From Diphasiastrum complanatum (Eukaryota > Streptophyta > Lycopodiopsida > Lycopodiales > Lycopodiaceae): 64,000 bases of DNA. The translations under genes and the position numbers were made by a program. Location of the stretch: contig CM055101.1 in the NCBI GenBank assembly GCA_029204225.1, positions 133,401-197,400 of the forward strand. The letters are read 5' to 3'. The stretch's first letter is position 1. Each line of letters opens with the position of its first letter. Shown one piece after another: positions 10,905 through 22,960 of this stretch. The notes below the pieces were generated by a model, which made no database searches, had not been told where the DNA came from, and saw nothing but the letters and a program-made list of their open reading frames with translations.

Positions 10905-10945
10905 CCATGCATATATAAAGGTTGTCATGCATATATAAAGGTTGG
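10905..10945 (+). promoter_or_regulatory. duplicated TATA box upstream of ARD
   Basis: A 20-bp unit CATGCATATATAAAGGTTG is tandemly duplicated, giving two TATATAAA boxes at 10,912 and 10,932. The following 450 bp to the ARD start codon is pyrimidine-rich and would be 5' UTR. That this is the ARD promoter is inferred from position and strand. Confidence 0.55.
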
Positions 10946-11412
10946 GCGTTGGTTCTCTCCGAGAAGACTTAGGCTGCAGTGCCACCGCCACCTCTCCTTC
11001 ACCCTTAACCCTTCATCCCTACAAGCGGCTCTGACCTTCTCGATCTATTACGCTACTTCGAAATCTGGGAAATCTCTCTCTCGATCTTTTGGTTGCTTTT
11101 GCTCTCGTGCGCGCATACATATCACTGACGGTGGAGAAACTACCACACTATTGCTCTATAGCTAAAGATACTGCTAGCTAGTCCGCTGCTATTGCTCAAA
11201 AAACTACTCCGCCGCCCACTGATCGGGAGAAGTTTCCTGTCTCCAACGCCACCACTGCACTGCTGCTCTCTGCACCACCGATACCAGGACCAATTCTGAT
11301 GCATTGTTCCTGTATAAAGCCTACATTGGCACTCACTAGCTCTAACAGCATTTTGGGCTTCTGCTGCATAGTGTTTTTTGGTCGGTCTTATCTCAGTATA
11401 TTCAATTTCAGC

Positions 11413-13161
11413 ATGGATATTGCCCAGATTCACGTTCAGGTGCGTGTTTACACACTTGTTTTTGTGATGCTCGTTCGCAGCAGGAGTTTTCGTCTATGCT
11501 ATGTGTCGATAGTTGGTTGTAACTAATTGTATATTGGGTAGCTATTTGGGAGTGTGTACGGGCACCTGGGTGGTCATTGCTTAGTAGTGTGGGATAATTA
11601 TTGAACATAGACTGGCCAGAGTGTGAGTTTAATTCAACTTGCTGTTCCACGATCCGTCACTTACTCTAATTAATTTCTCTTGCATTCGGTTGCACTTCTA
11701 TATATTAGCTTGTCAGCAAAGGTTTTTCTTTCGGAATTGGTGAGAACATGTTTTTGAGTCGAAAGATGGTTTGATCCAAAGCCCATGCAAGCAGTGCACA
11801 TCGCTTTCTTTCCTTCATAACTTCACATAGTCTTGCCAGCATTTTTCTAATATGGACACATCAACCTATAAATGGACTGATACTGAATGGTTGATCAGTT
11901 ATGACATTTCAGTTACAAAAGCTTTTGCTAGTTAAGACGTTCTAATTATATTGTTTTCACTGAATGTAGAAAGAGTTGGAAGCTTGGGAGTACAATGCAA
12001 ACGATGAGGATCACCGGCGTACGCACAAGTTTAGTCCCAATCGTCCAGTGCCACAGGAACACATCCACGGTATTCACACTCAACAAGCAACTACTAAGAT
12101 TAGTTTTGCTTGTACCTATTGGAGATATTGGAGAGGATATGAAAGGAGCAAATTCAAGCTCAATTTACTAACTATGCAAGTTTTGACTGTCAGAGCTGGG
12201 AGTGCTGACATGGAAGCTTGATGTAGACGAATGGGAAAAGAACACTTTGCTAGAAACAATCAAGATGGATCGTGGGTACAAATACTCGGTATTGTCCTCG
12301 CCTAAATTGATTCAGTTGGTTTGTGACTCTGGAGTTTCTATCAGCTTGAGTTTGTTATTGGAATCGCTATATTAAATCATAGGCCATAAATAGGAGGGAG
12401 ATGCTAATATTCTCAATGATGTGTGGCACTAGGAGGTTGTGACTGTTTGCCCCAAAGAGATGGAAGATTTCGAAGAAAAAGTGAAAGGATTTTTCCAAGA
12501 ACATATGCATTCTCAAGAGGAAATACGGTTGATACTTGATGGCAACGGTCAGAAGAGGCCATTAACGAATACTAGCTTAAAAATAAGAATATGTTGTTTT
12601 GTCTGTGTTTTCAGTAAAATTTAGTGATTGCAAGAACAATTTAGCCGTAATGGGTTGATCTTGCGTTTGCAGGCTACTGGGACATTCGAGATTATGACGG
12701 TAAATGGATTCGTTTCCGCGTAACTAAGGGTGATATGATTGTTCTTCCTCCAGGAATGTTTCACAGGTTTACGATTGATGAGAACAATTATATCAAGGTA
12801 ATGCAACCATGTATGAAACTTTTTCCCATATAACGATTTCAGAGTCTTGTTGATTGCAGTGCTAGTGTTACACTCTAAAGCCTGCATACTTGGGTACAGG
12901 CACTTCTCTTGTACACAGACGTTCCATACAGGACTCAGCATGGAGCGGAGAGTGAAAGTGCTGCAAGGTAAGTAAGCCAGCTTGAGCATGGATAACATTC
13001 ACAAATTATCTTAGCATTCATAAAGTTCTCGACTACCACGAAAAAAAGCAAGCTCTTTTACGCTGCTCTCATTGTCTGGATCGTGGTACAGGAAAGAATA
13101 CGTGGACAAAGTGCTGAATAACCCTGCGGCCGTTCATAGACACCGGATTACCACTCAGTGA
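11413..13161 (+). CDS. ARD: acireductone dioxygenase (ARD), 7 exons
   Basis: A cupin metalloenzyme of the cytosolic methionine salvage cycle. It oxidises acireductone to the 2-keto acid of methionine plus formate (Fe form). The exons I place are 11,413-11,439, 11,970-12,069, 12,194-12,288, 12,433-12,547, 12,673-12,797, 12,900-12,967 and 13,092-13,161. All have GT-AG borders and phases that join without a stop to a 199-residue protein, the usual family length. The metal ligands are present as HMH plus Glu (H98, H100, E104, in QEHMHSQEEIR) and H143 in LPPGMFHRF. HELGVLTWKLD and GYWDIRDYDGKW are family hallmarks. The ATG is chosen because the 9-codon first exon is in frame and ends CAG|GTGCGT. 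A 5'-truncated duplicate is at 42,556. The protein looks intact, and the N-terminus is the least certain part. Confidence 0.9.
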
Positions 13162-14379
13162 AAGCCAGTCTAGTCTGTTAACAGACTTTTTCCAGCCAAG
13201 ATGGTGGCTGTTGGATCTCTTATATAGCTGTCCTAAAAATATCTCTAGCGGCTGTGGCCGGACCACATAAATACCCAGTTATAGATTGGTTTATATCGGC
13301 ATATCTCGTTTTTTAAGACGCTCCTAATTCGCAGGATATATTAGTTAGATATACTATTGATTAGTACAGTACAAAACTGATACAATCATAGAAAATGAGC
13401 GGGATTCTTCCCATTCAACTGGATAAGTTCTGTGCTTGTACAAGGCATATATTTATCTATATGATGAATTGTCACACCAGGGAGTTCTGGAATATAACTA
13501 TGAAGTTAATTTTCTGTCTGCAGAGCTCATAACATTCTATTTTATTACCTTTTTGAGCATTAACATGCTGTCCAATTTCTTTTTTTTTTTCGGAATCAAG
13601 GGCTGCATGGAAGGTGAAATTTTCATGACGATCCCACATGAAGCTACTTGATCTACAATGCCCACATAAAGCTACTTGATATTTAATATGACAAATTCCC
13701 TGAAATATACTTAATGATACCTTTCTGAATTTCTTCTCTCTTGTAGAATTATATCTTAATTCACTTGAGCTTCAACATAATACATATTCTTGTTTATCGG
13801 AAATTAGCTTCAGATCTAGATGTCTTTCTATGTGCCGAATCTCAGAGGTTATTATTCCTTCTTTGGATAACTGCAACAAGAAATAATAACTTCTAAGGGC
13901 ATTGTAGATCAAACAACCTGAACTATTATTCTACCCTGAAGCAAAATTTGAGGCTTGGCATATCCTTCAAACTCGTCGTGGTTTAAATCCCATACATTCT
14001 TACGCACTGAAGGTTTGAATTCTTATGTGAAAGTGCATACTATGGCTATAGTCACTTGGATGATGATCATAGCTTGCCTGGAATCCTTTGTTCTTGGGGC
14101 TTTTGAGATCATTTTAGTATCTTTCTATGAATCGTGTAGATGCAAATAATTGGGGATCAAAAGGAGCATTGCAAGTATTATTAGCTATATTACGAGGAGT
14201 TGCATTACTAATTGCTCGCTACATATACTAGAAATCTTGGTGTATGACACCAAGGAATGCCCTTTAAATTAACATAGATGTGACTAATTGAGGCAACTTT
14301 TGTCTAACAAATTAAAAGGCCAAAAGTAAATTCTAAAAAATGATTCATGAATCCATTAGTTGTTAACTATATGAGCCTG
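13162..14379. other. ARD 3' flank (duplicated at 43,043-44,390)
   Basis: No further gene is recognised. It presumably includes the ARD 3' UTR. The whole stretch is repeated in direct orientation after the partial ARD copy with scattered substitutions. Short open frames here (13,436-13,651; 13,955-14,149) exist in both copies, but they have no family resemblance and change at their ends, so I do not call them genes. Confidence 0.6.
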
Positions 14380-15790
14380 CTCATGACTATCTTTCTTGAA
14401 CAGTGTCATTAACATATAGTATAAAAATCTGATGTTAAATTCATCAATCATAAATGTGATGTTAAGAAAATGCATTATGCTCACTCACAATGAACTAAAG
14501 CCCACGCTAGAAATTTAGAATCAAGCATTCAAATATCTTGGGGCTTGCTTGAGCCCATACAAGTGTTCTTTTGTTTTAAGGCAGACAAGCTTTTTGCATG
14601 AAAACACTTTGAGGTAATTACCTTAAAGAATTGAATAAGATAACTTACCATCAAGTGGAGCAAATGGTGGCCTATTTGAAATGAAGTTAAGTGTAATTGA
14701 TTGTCTCATCCACCTAAAGTGGGAGCTTTAGAATACATGAAAACTTCTATTTTATCTCTTGTCCATTTCATTTTGTTGAGGAGTCTTTGGGCAAGAAATT
14801 TGGCTTTGAATACCATGTGTTGTCACAAATTTTGATAGAGTCTTTAGAAATTTACTCATATTGATTAATCTCAATATTTTCATCTTGATGCTGAGTTGGT
14901 TCTCCATCATAGATTTAAACTTAAAGAATGTCTCCTTCACTTGTTCCATGCTCTTAAGTAAGTATATCCATGTATGCCTACTATTGTCATTAATAATCAA
15001 TGTATCAAATGTGTTGTATATTGTTTTGTAGTAAACATGTGTTGTAAAACACTCTTTTACTAGAAAAGTGAACATGTGTTGTATATTGTAAAAAAATCAA
15101 GAGGTAGCCCGGTTAGATTATAATTGACCAAATAATGTATGCATTTAAATTGGATGTCCCAATCTCTTGTGCCACAACTCAACCAAAGACACAATTTGCA
15201 TAACATTCTTAACTTCTCCATGCTTATAAATAGAAGCTTCTAGCTTATAAATCTTATTATGTTTCATAATATTATGTTTTTCTCCTAATTGTGACTAGTC
15301 ATGTGAGAACTAGTAGAAGCACCTACCTATCCACCTTGAATCCCGTGATCCATTAGATAACACGTAACATTTGAAGATATCATAAGGGAACTCCCATCAC
15401 CTTATCAAATGTAAAGTTACCTTGGCTACCGACCTTTTATTAAAGTCATCTTCCTCTTAAAACATTCACTTGTAAAATGACCAAGCCTTTTCTTCTAAAA
15501 GAAATTTTCCTTTGATTTGTTTTTTTCTACTACTTGCTTATTGGATTTGAATCTCTGATTTTAACTCCATGTTATCTTGCCCTTGGAACTTATATCTATA
15601 GTAAAAATTTTGCATCATCTTCCTTGATGTTGGAAGATAATTTCTAATGTGGTGTTCATGTTGGCAAGTTGATTCTCCAAGGTAGTAAATTCTTTTTGGA
15701 TTGCAATACTTTAAGAAAAGTATTCATGGCCTCTTCCAAATCCATCGGGGAGAATTTGAACAAGTTTTCACAAATGAGTCAGTGAGAGTA
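14380..15790 (-). pseudogene. copia-2: gag knuckle, integrase and RT remnants
   Basis: Read on the minus strand from 15,790 downward there are a degenerate zinc knuckle (LGHFTSECFKRK near 15,500), the GAG-pre-integrase motif WHKRLGHP (about 15,154-15,178), integrase core text (SRHTWIYLLKS and CPKTPQQNEMDKR, 15,075-14,752), RT LYGLKQAPR (14,537-14,563) and a polymerase box reading YVND instead of YVDD (14,402-14,418). Stops are frequent. The left part (to about 15,215) is duplicated at 44,270-45,223. The protein would have been a copia Gag-Pol. This copy is dead. Confidence 0.8.
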
Positions 15791-16790
15791 CTTTACAGTT
15801 TAAGACCCTCTACAAGAGTTCCCAGGTCCCAAAATGAGCCAAAATGAAGCCAGAACCCTCACAAACAATAATTTCTTCAAGTCTTTGTGGCAACTAACTC
15901 TCGCTGGACCTCTTGTAGCTAAATTTCACTGAGGTAAGCTCACACACGAGTTTGCGAGAGTTCATCTTGTTCCAGTAAGCTGTAAAGCTGAAAAAAGTAG
16001 AAAATCATCCAAAAAAGAGAACCCTCGCACAAGTAACTCTCGTTGCAAGGTCCAATAAGTTCAAAAAGGCTTTTTTCATCAGTGATCAAGTCTGTGAGAG
16101 TTAGTATTAAGTATGGATAAGTTTGTAAGCTAAAAAATTTCCAAAAATATCATCAGACATAAATAAAATTTAGATCTATGAGAGTTAACCTTTGCCGCCT
16201 TCTACAGAGCCAGATCTAGATTCAGTTAAGAGGGTTTAGGGTTAGTTAAGAGAGTTAGATTTCAGCAGATCACAAAATATCAGAGTTTTTTACTATAATA
16301 TAGTGCAAAGAACTCTTGCATAGCCAACCTCGCATGTCATTGAATAACCTTCATAGATAGGATCAATTGAAAAGAGGCTAAAATTGCACTAATAGCCATC
16401 AAAACTGATCAGAATCTTACATTTCCAGATTGCTTTCCCTGCATGCATCAAGATCTAATAACCAATATCCAGTAACCCTGGACTTCTCTGATGAATGAAT
16501 ATGAGATCAAGATGATCAGTACCCAGAAAAGTAGGAAATCAAGTACCAAACTTTTCCCGAGTTGCAGCCGCACAGACTAAAGCACAAGTAGGACCAACAG
16601 TAATGGACCCAATAGATCAACCTGTACCTATTGTATCCTTGCAAGTAGTTTGGAGGTCACCTTTTCTCGAAATGCCAAGATACAATGGATCAACAGATCT
16701 TATCAGGTTTCTCCAGATCTACGAACAAGCGTGCAAGATTTATGGGGAATAGACTCCTGAGAAAAAATTAAAGTTGTTCCCAGAAGAAAT
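15790..16790 (+). pseudogene. gypsy-E leader and gag start
   Basis: From about 16,602 the translation is MDPIDQPVPIVSLQ, then FLEMPRYNGSTDLIRFLQIY, clearly the same gag N-terminus as gypsy-A (LDLPKYNGLIDLVRFLQIY) but diverged. A TAG interrupts it at about 16,749, and homology ends near 16,782 at KLKLFP. The upstream stretch is leader-like: it repeats GCGAGAGTT/AACTCTCGC motifs at least eight times, much as the gypsy-A leader repeats GGCGAAGGTTC. Confidence 0.65.
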
Positions 16791-19700
16791 ACCCTCAGCC
16801 ACACAAATTTGGCCCTTACCCTCTAACACTATGATTCAACCATGGCTTCAAACAGTCTGCCCACTTCTTGAGGCAACGGGCTTTTCTCGGCGCTTTTCCA
16901 TTCTGAGATTAACATGGGCCTCACCCTTCACACTTACACCACCTGGGATGCGTCAAAGTTGCGTTTCCACTTCTTGCACCAAGGTACCACCTCGTACAAG
17001 GTTAGGATTAATGCGGACTCGATGGTCACCATTGGCATTATGTCCGGTGACCGTCAGCCCATGTCCCATCGTCAGGCAAAAAGCCTAATCAAACCTGTCA
17101 TTGCCACGACTGCACCAGAAATCCCCATCCAAACTAACAACGGTTACCTGATAGAGACTACCACTGAACCAATCAAATAGGTGGCTGCACATCTGTTGAA
17201 CAACTTTCTAGTTATTTCAACATTTTGGAAGGACAGAATCTAGTCCACGCTGTTGAGTCAGATAGTGGAATCCTTTCTGGCATTCTCTGGCCCCATGGTT
17301 GTGCCATACGATTGGCATGCCTTCCTCATTCACGAACTAACCATTTCCATCAAACCCAACAATCGTGAGCATATCACAGCAAGTCCCCTGTTGCGTAATT
17401 TTGCCTGCGCACTTTTCGAGGCAAAAGTGAGCGGTTTTTCTTGCTCAAGCCTTCTATCTTCCATCGTGCTGCACACTAACCTTTATCTGCCATCTGCCAC
17501 ATCCACATCATCCCAACCTGCAGTTACTGACACAACAACCAGCAAAAGAATGCGTGTCACTACCCCTTCCTCCTCACCTCCCACCTACCACCAGACGATG
17601 TACCACATCCACATTAGTAACCACTCCATCAACCACCGCCACTTCTTCTTCTGTACAACCTCCTTCTCTTGTCTCTGTTGTTACTACTCCTCTTTCTGTT
17701 CCATCCACGACTACTTCTATTTCCATTCCCGCTTCCTCTGTTGATACCACCTCCATTTTTGTTCCATTATCCACTACCCCTTCCATCATTATCGCATCTT
17801 CCATTGCTCCCGTAGCCACCATTGCTCCTCTCCAGTTTAATCCCTTTGATTCTCAGTTGTCTCTGGACACTCTGGCATGAATGCAAGTCAACTTTTCACC
17901 CCCATGTCAGACCATTTCTGCTCCATCCTCACCTTCCGTGCTCCACACCACACTTTAGTTCCTCTCTGTTGCTCCCATCCTCTCGTTTGGACAAACAGTC
18001 CCCACTCTCGTTTCCACTGCTTTTTCTCTCACACCACTTGTTTTGCTACCAAAGCATTTGTTCAAAAAATTTTCATACCATCGCCAGATCGAACAGATGA
18101 CAAGAGGTCCCCTGAGAACCTGATTGAAGAAAACGACAACGGCGTTCCACAAGTCGTCGGGGCTGCTACCACACAAGCCCCTGTTAGTGCCAGCATACCG
18201 GTTATTCCAACAGACTTAATGACAACGTACCAAACCTTGGGGACATACATCCTGGAGGTGGTAGTAGCTAAGGCCATTTTAGACAGCCGGGTACTCCACC
18301 TGGCGACAAGCAATACCCAGCTACGAGCGGAACTCGCAAAGCTGTAGCAAGAGCTTATTGTAACTCAACGACATGAACAAGAAAGGAACCGGGAGATCGC
18401 CAAGTTGCAGCAGAAGGAGGATGGCCTCAACCTATATATCCAAAGCCTATCCAAAGTGTTGACAGAGGCCTCCACAAAGGTGCGGCAGCTTCAATCAGAA
18501 GCGTCCCAACTGTTGGCTCCCCTCCAGGCGCAACTACAAATTTATGAAGAAGTAAAAAAATTTGCCTAGGGTTGGAAGTGAAAGCCTTACAAAGTGAAAA
18601 ACTCGTCTGGCTAGCTCAACCTTCTCCAAACTCAATGCCGCTCTCTCAAGCAGAGATGAATCTCTCCAGGCGTCAGGTACAGGTATATAGCCAAATGTTA
18701 AACAGCTACCAGGCAGACTTCGACAAGTACCAGACAAGCGCAACTCAAGAGCTTGCCCAGGCCAAACAAGCCCTCAAGGCTTGCCAGTAGTATATGGAGA
18801 AGAAGACCCAACTCACCCCAGTGGTGATGCCAGCCCCACTTGTTTTTTATGCTGCATAGATAATCACGAGCCAGGACCAAGGCTAGCAAGCAGCAGGGGG
18901 GTTCAGTCAAGATCAAGGGTCCGAAGGCCAAGACCAAGGATCAGCTGATACAGGTGCTGAGATGCGAGACCAAGGCCAAGATGCAGGTCCAAGCCAAAGC
19001 CAAGATGAAGGACAAGCCTCATCATCAAGAGGTTCGCGAACCATATATACCACCCGGGCCTTCCAAAGACCAAAGTCTGTGGAGGAGAAAATAAATGAAT
19101 TTCTACCTAAGTATCCACACGAGTCATCTAGAGGCGGCTGGCAGATATCATTTTTAGCTCAGACAATAAAGGCGAACGAGCTGCAAGCACTACCTGCCCT
19201 CCAACCACAACCAGAGTGGCATCAGCAGCTCTCTGAAAGAGACCCAACGGCCATTAGGGCCTATGTGACAAGTCGGTGAACGCGCACTTCATGTCCTGCA
19301 CACGACAATCCAAATGGGCGAAATGCGACACCCCTCTAGACAAGCTCACAATTCAAAATTTCAATTGGCCACGAATTCCATCAGAGCATGTCTGGGATAC
19401 AGATGTAGATGCCCAAAGGGCTCTCACCATATTTGCCAATAGATATTTCAACTGCCCTGATCCAACAGTCCGCGCGGTAGCCACTTATGCCCGGGACTTA
19501 GAACATTTAATGGGGATTGAAAACAAATGGGACAATTTTCTCCCCCCCATATTCTTTGATCCTAATAAGGCGCTCGCCTCCGATAAAGTCAAAGTTCAGC
19601 TGCCAGTCCTTTGAGTCTATTACTGAGCTGCATTCCTTGGTGATCCCTAGACGCGCAGATTCCAAGCGTGGATCGACCAAGACTGGCTAACAGACGTCCA

Positions 19701-19815
19701 CAAGTCCCTTCAAATGCCCAAGGACTTGAAGAAACTGGACCGCATCAATGTCATGGAAGACGTTAGAGGCTACCTGATCCACCAGACACGGGCCAAGAAG
19801 ACTCTTTACTGAACC
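16790..19815 (+). pseudogene. element D internal ORF: unrecognised coiled-coil protein, decayed
   Basis: This is a string of open frames that together read as one long protein broken by stops and frameshifts. In order they are an N-terminal part (16,914-17,744), a Ser/Thr/Pro-rich low-complexity part (17,500-17,880), a Gln/Glu-rich coiled coil (18,100-18,570 and 18,572-18,790, with EIAKLQQKEDGLN and QAKQALKACQ), a DQGS-rich linker (18,890-19,010) and a conserved-looking C-terminal part (19,020-19,810, with WPRIPSEHVWDTDVDAQRA and WLTDVHKSLQMPKDLKKLD). The last part also exists inverted at 42,140-41,215. It lies directly before an LTR, so it is probably the internal gene of an LTR element that lacks recognisable pol. 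No domain family was identified. Confidence 0.5.
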
Positions 19816-19858
19816 GGCAGAGTGTCGAGGGATCGGCACTACTTCAGGTCATGAAACC

Positions 19859-20623
19859 TGTTGGGGGTATTCCCGATGAATTGTATATAAATAAAATCAA
19901 CCAATAAAATGTGTTGCGAGGGCATGGCATCCTACGCGTATAAGCCCATGGCTCAATGAGCACGCAAGCTTAAGTTGTAAATAAAATAAAATAGACTTGG
20001 GCCTTTGTAATTAAAATAAAACTCGAGGCCCAAAGTCAATTTCAAACTTAGAGTTTACGTTTTCCAGAGCTGCATCCAATTTTGGACTCACATGAATCTT
20101 GTGATTTCCAATGTACTTTTTGTGGACCCTTGGATCAAGTTGGGTCCAAGATGAATGGATAGGATCAATGTAAATATTAGCCAATAGGATTGTGGGACAA
20201 GGGCCTTTCCCATTTTATTAAAAGACACCATTTGTACTCTATTTCCATGCTTAATGAGGAGGAGGAAACTCTACCACTTTTTGGAGAGAAGCATCCTCAT
20301 TTGCTATTCACTACTTGCTAATGCTTTTGATTGTGTTTTCTATTTCTATCTATTTTCATGTTATTGGTTGTCTTAGTTAATGTTTCTCCATTAGCAAGCA
20401 TAAGGAGCATTTGAGCTAACCTCCACTCTCACCCTCTATCTCTCTCTTTCTCTCTTCTCTTCTCTCAATCTCTTCTAATCTTCTCTTTCCTTTCACCTAC
20501 AATCATGATGAAGGTAGTTTAGGGGAGTAGAGTTAGTGGAAGTAGTGTTAGTGGTGGTAGAGTTAGATAAAAAGTAGGAAACTAACTAAAAGTAGCATCT
20601 ATGCATAGTTAGGTGCCTATCCA
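19859..20623 (+). repeat. element D LTR, copy 1 (TG...CA)
   Basis: It starts TGTTGGGGGTATTCCCGATG and ends GGTGCCTATCCA, 765 bp. It contains a TATA-like TTTATTAAAAGACACC near 20,215 and a CT-rich tract (20,440-20,500). The inverted copy at 40,446-41,209 has the same two ends, which supports the boundaries. It follows the element D ORF, so it is read as its 3' LTR. No second LTR was found 5' of the ORF. Confidence 0.7.
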
Positions 20624-21393
20624 GTGAACTAACCCTTGTTGACAGGCGGGAGGCTACTACTACATCGTATTGAAGATGCTATATCGAAATTTTCGATATC
20701 TTTCAAGTCAAGCAGCTCTATCTGACATGCATTAGGGATGGAGATAGAAATCTCAGTTTGCATTAACTTGTTTGGTAATCCTTGAGAATGGTGCCAAAAA
20801 TTGGTATATGTTATTAGACATTTTGTAAGCAGCCAGTACACTTTTAGAAAAGGTGTGTAGAGAAATGAGTGCTAAACTACATTCTTCAGTTATCAAACCG
20901 AATGTAAAGCGTTCTGCAAATGAAATGTTATCAGAATAGCTCAAAGGAATTACACTCTGACTGATTAAGTTGTCTGCAAGGATCTGTGATTTGTTCCATG
21001 TAGACGCATACGAACAGGCAAAATGTTAATCTTATTCTTAAACCAATGTGTTCTAGGCAGAAGTCCTTAACAACTAAAGTCCAATTATGGTTAAAGAACT
21101 CAAGTAATTTGCAAATATGTTAGAAACATTTATCTTTGTTACTAAGATGAATATAGATCAATAACTCGGTTCCTCAGTCAGGGACTATCATTTCACAACA
21201 TACATGCTTTTCTATTAGAAATTGTGGAAAATTGCACCAAGAGTATGTTTACTCGAATGCCGAACACAAAGTATTCACTCATACGGGCAAAGCGATTTTA
21301 AGATAGTACTTTAAATCAACTTTACGAATACTCAACAAACAACTATATTAACCTTCGTCGCTCTATTCATTTCTCCAATCTCAAACATACAAT

Positions 21394-21474
<81 letters not shown>

Positions 21475-21738
21475 GATAATGTGAGACTGAAGAGTGTCTA
21501 GTTTTATAACCTACGGAGCAAACAAACACACCTCTAGGAATTCCTGGTGCATCGCTCCATTTACAAATTCTAATTATCATATAAGTTACAAGTACAAATA
21601 AATTGTACAGTTGATGATTCATTACAACGATTTGAAATCAATCGCTTCGTATCCAAGTGGTGTTTCATTTCAGGAGGTCATGAATTCCTAAGTATAAATT
21701 GTCATTTTTGATTAAGTATACAAATATGTGATATCACA
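20624..21738 (-). repeat. gypsy-C copy 1: LTR and gag start
   Basis: On the minus strand the LTR starts TGTGATATCACATATTTG at 21,738, immediately inside CACTA sequence, and runs to about 20,800. The start of a leader/gag follows (ISIPNACQIELLDLKDIENF, 20,760-20,629). Compared with 39,268-40,455 this copy lacks about 140 bp spanning the LTR 3' end, so ATACCAATTTTTGGCACC is preceded by unrelated-looking TCTAATAACAT. The element D LTR interrupts it at 20,623. Confidence 0.7.
21394..21471. repeat. (CT)n microsatellite
   Basis: About 39 uninterrupted CT units lie within the gypsy-C LTR. The equivalent place in the inverted copy (39,536-39,547) has only about six GA units, so the expansion followed the duplication, or the other copy contracted. 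Confidence 0.95.
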
Positions 21739-22646
21739 CCTCAGGCCTTTCTCTTTGTCTTACAAAGCCTTTCAATGTTTTCATGAATCGTTCCAAGAAA
21801 AACATCCAACGACTATGGATAGTGCCTGAATTAAAAAAATAAATCAATGTTAATGCGAGAACATGGGAATTACCACAATAACAATAGTCTAGCATGGACT
21901 AAGAATAGGTAATTGACGCAAGTATATGATGTACCTGCAATGTCCACCGCAACTACCAAATGCACAATGAGATGCATTTTGAATGGTGAGAATGGATGTG
22001 GAAAAGTGATTCTCGATCAAACACATTGCCTCGATGGAGCTTTGTCTTGTCATCTCAATGGATGCCAGCGGTATCTCTTTGGATGAAATGTATCTTCATA
22101 AGAACGAGAAACAACAATGACATATGTGTTAGTAAGATCATCATCTTGAATCACCCCAAGAAAAAATGATGTGAATCGCATGCGCATTCACCGTACCTCA
22201 CCAAACCACTGAATTTGTAGATTGCACTCCTTAACTCCTCTATCAAGAACCCTCTCATCACCAAGGGAAGCACAAACTGCATGCACAAAAACAATTTGGT
22301 CATCGAGATACATATATGCACAATGAGATCATCATGAAATCACAAGACATGCTATAAAATGTGATTGACAATGTAAAGGTGGATGAAATGTCAAAATACA
22401 TGCCATGCCAACCTGTCAAAATTTATGTCAGTCATGAGACTTTAGTCCACTTAGCTTGTTGTCCCTTGTGAGGACACCCTTTATACATCGCATGTGTCAT
22501 GTTGGAGTTTGAAAAGAAGCTATTGCCCTCTTTACAATTGTCTCTCCTCGAGAAGATCCATGGGGCCTTTGGTAGGACAATGAAAGTCCCCACCATTTGT
22601 GGCCATAAACTAGCCATCTTTGCCACTTCTTTTATATCATCTCGTA
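21739..22646 (-). pseudogene. CACTA transposase 3' part, copy 1
   Basis: Minus-strand translation gives VAKMASLWPQMVGTF (22,640-22,580) and GLKSHDWHK-type text. At 21,790-21,739 it gives the DUF4218 block (SRWMFFLERFMKTLKGFVRQ). It is the inverted counterpart of 38,369-39,267. The gypsy-C LTR truncates one side (21,738), and the other side meets the gypsy-A LTR at 22,646/22,647. This is the transposase partner-domain end of an En/Spm-like DNA transposon, inactive here. Confidence 0.75.
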
Positions 22647-22960
22647 CTTTAGGCCTTTTTGCGGGACTTTTATGTCCTAGGGCCTAAATGTCAAGTTAGT
22701 AAATAAAGTTGGGTTTCCCTCCAATTTTGGATAGTTCTCACTCTTTTTAAAATTTGAATAATTAGGGAGCTAGAAATGGACCAATAGGATTATGAGGCCA
22801 AGGTTATCCTCTCTTTTATAAGAAGGTACCAACTCGAGTTATCTTTATTGTGCATCTTAGTGTTAATGATTGTAGTGTTAATGCTTAGGGTTAATGGATG
22901 TTAGAGTTAGATGTGGATCTTCCATTCATGCTAAAATTTGAAATATGCTATCGCTCTCTT
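22647..22960 (+). repeat. gypsy-A LTR, 5'-truncated
   Basis: It begins TTTAGGCCTTTTTGCGGGAC and contains a TATA box (TTTATAAG at 22,815) and the TTAATGGATGTTAGAGTTAG block. The first ~95 bp of the LTR (TGTTGGAGGG...) are missing, replaced at 22,646 by CACTA sequence. It runs into copia RT sequence near 22,960, as in the inverse copy. Confidence 0.75.

Noticed and set aside
12621-12998. 125-codon minus-strand ORF
   Set aside because: It is antisense to ARD exons 5 and 6 and their introns; the sense strand has a complete splice model with the ARD metal ligands.
13955-14149. Small ORF MAYPSNSSW conserved in both ARD flanks (also 43,839)
   Set aside because: Similarity comes from the DNA duplication; differences fall evenly across codon positions and no homologue is apparent.
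15026-15036. TTGTTTTGTAGT as the 3' end of a CACTA element
   Set aside because: It lies in antisense copia integrase sequence and no partner end or subterminal repeats are nearby.
17574-17822. Minus-strand ORF rich in Val/Glu/Met
   Set aside because: Shadow of the Ser/Thr/Pro low-complexity segment of the element D protein.
21332-21622. Minus-strand ORF with a long Arg-Glu repeat
   Set aside because: It is a reading of the (CT)n microsatellite inside a gypsy LTR. The same applies to 33,623-34,000.
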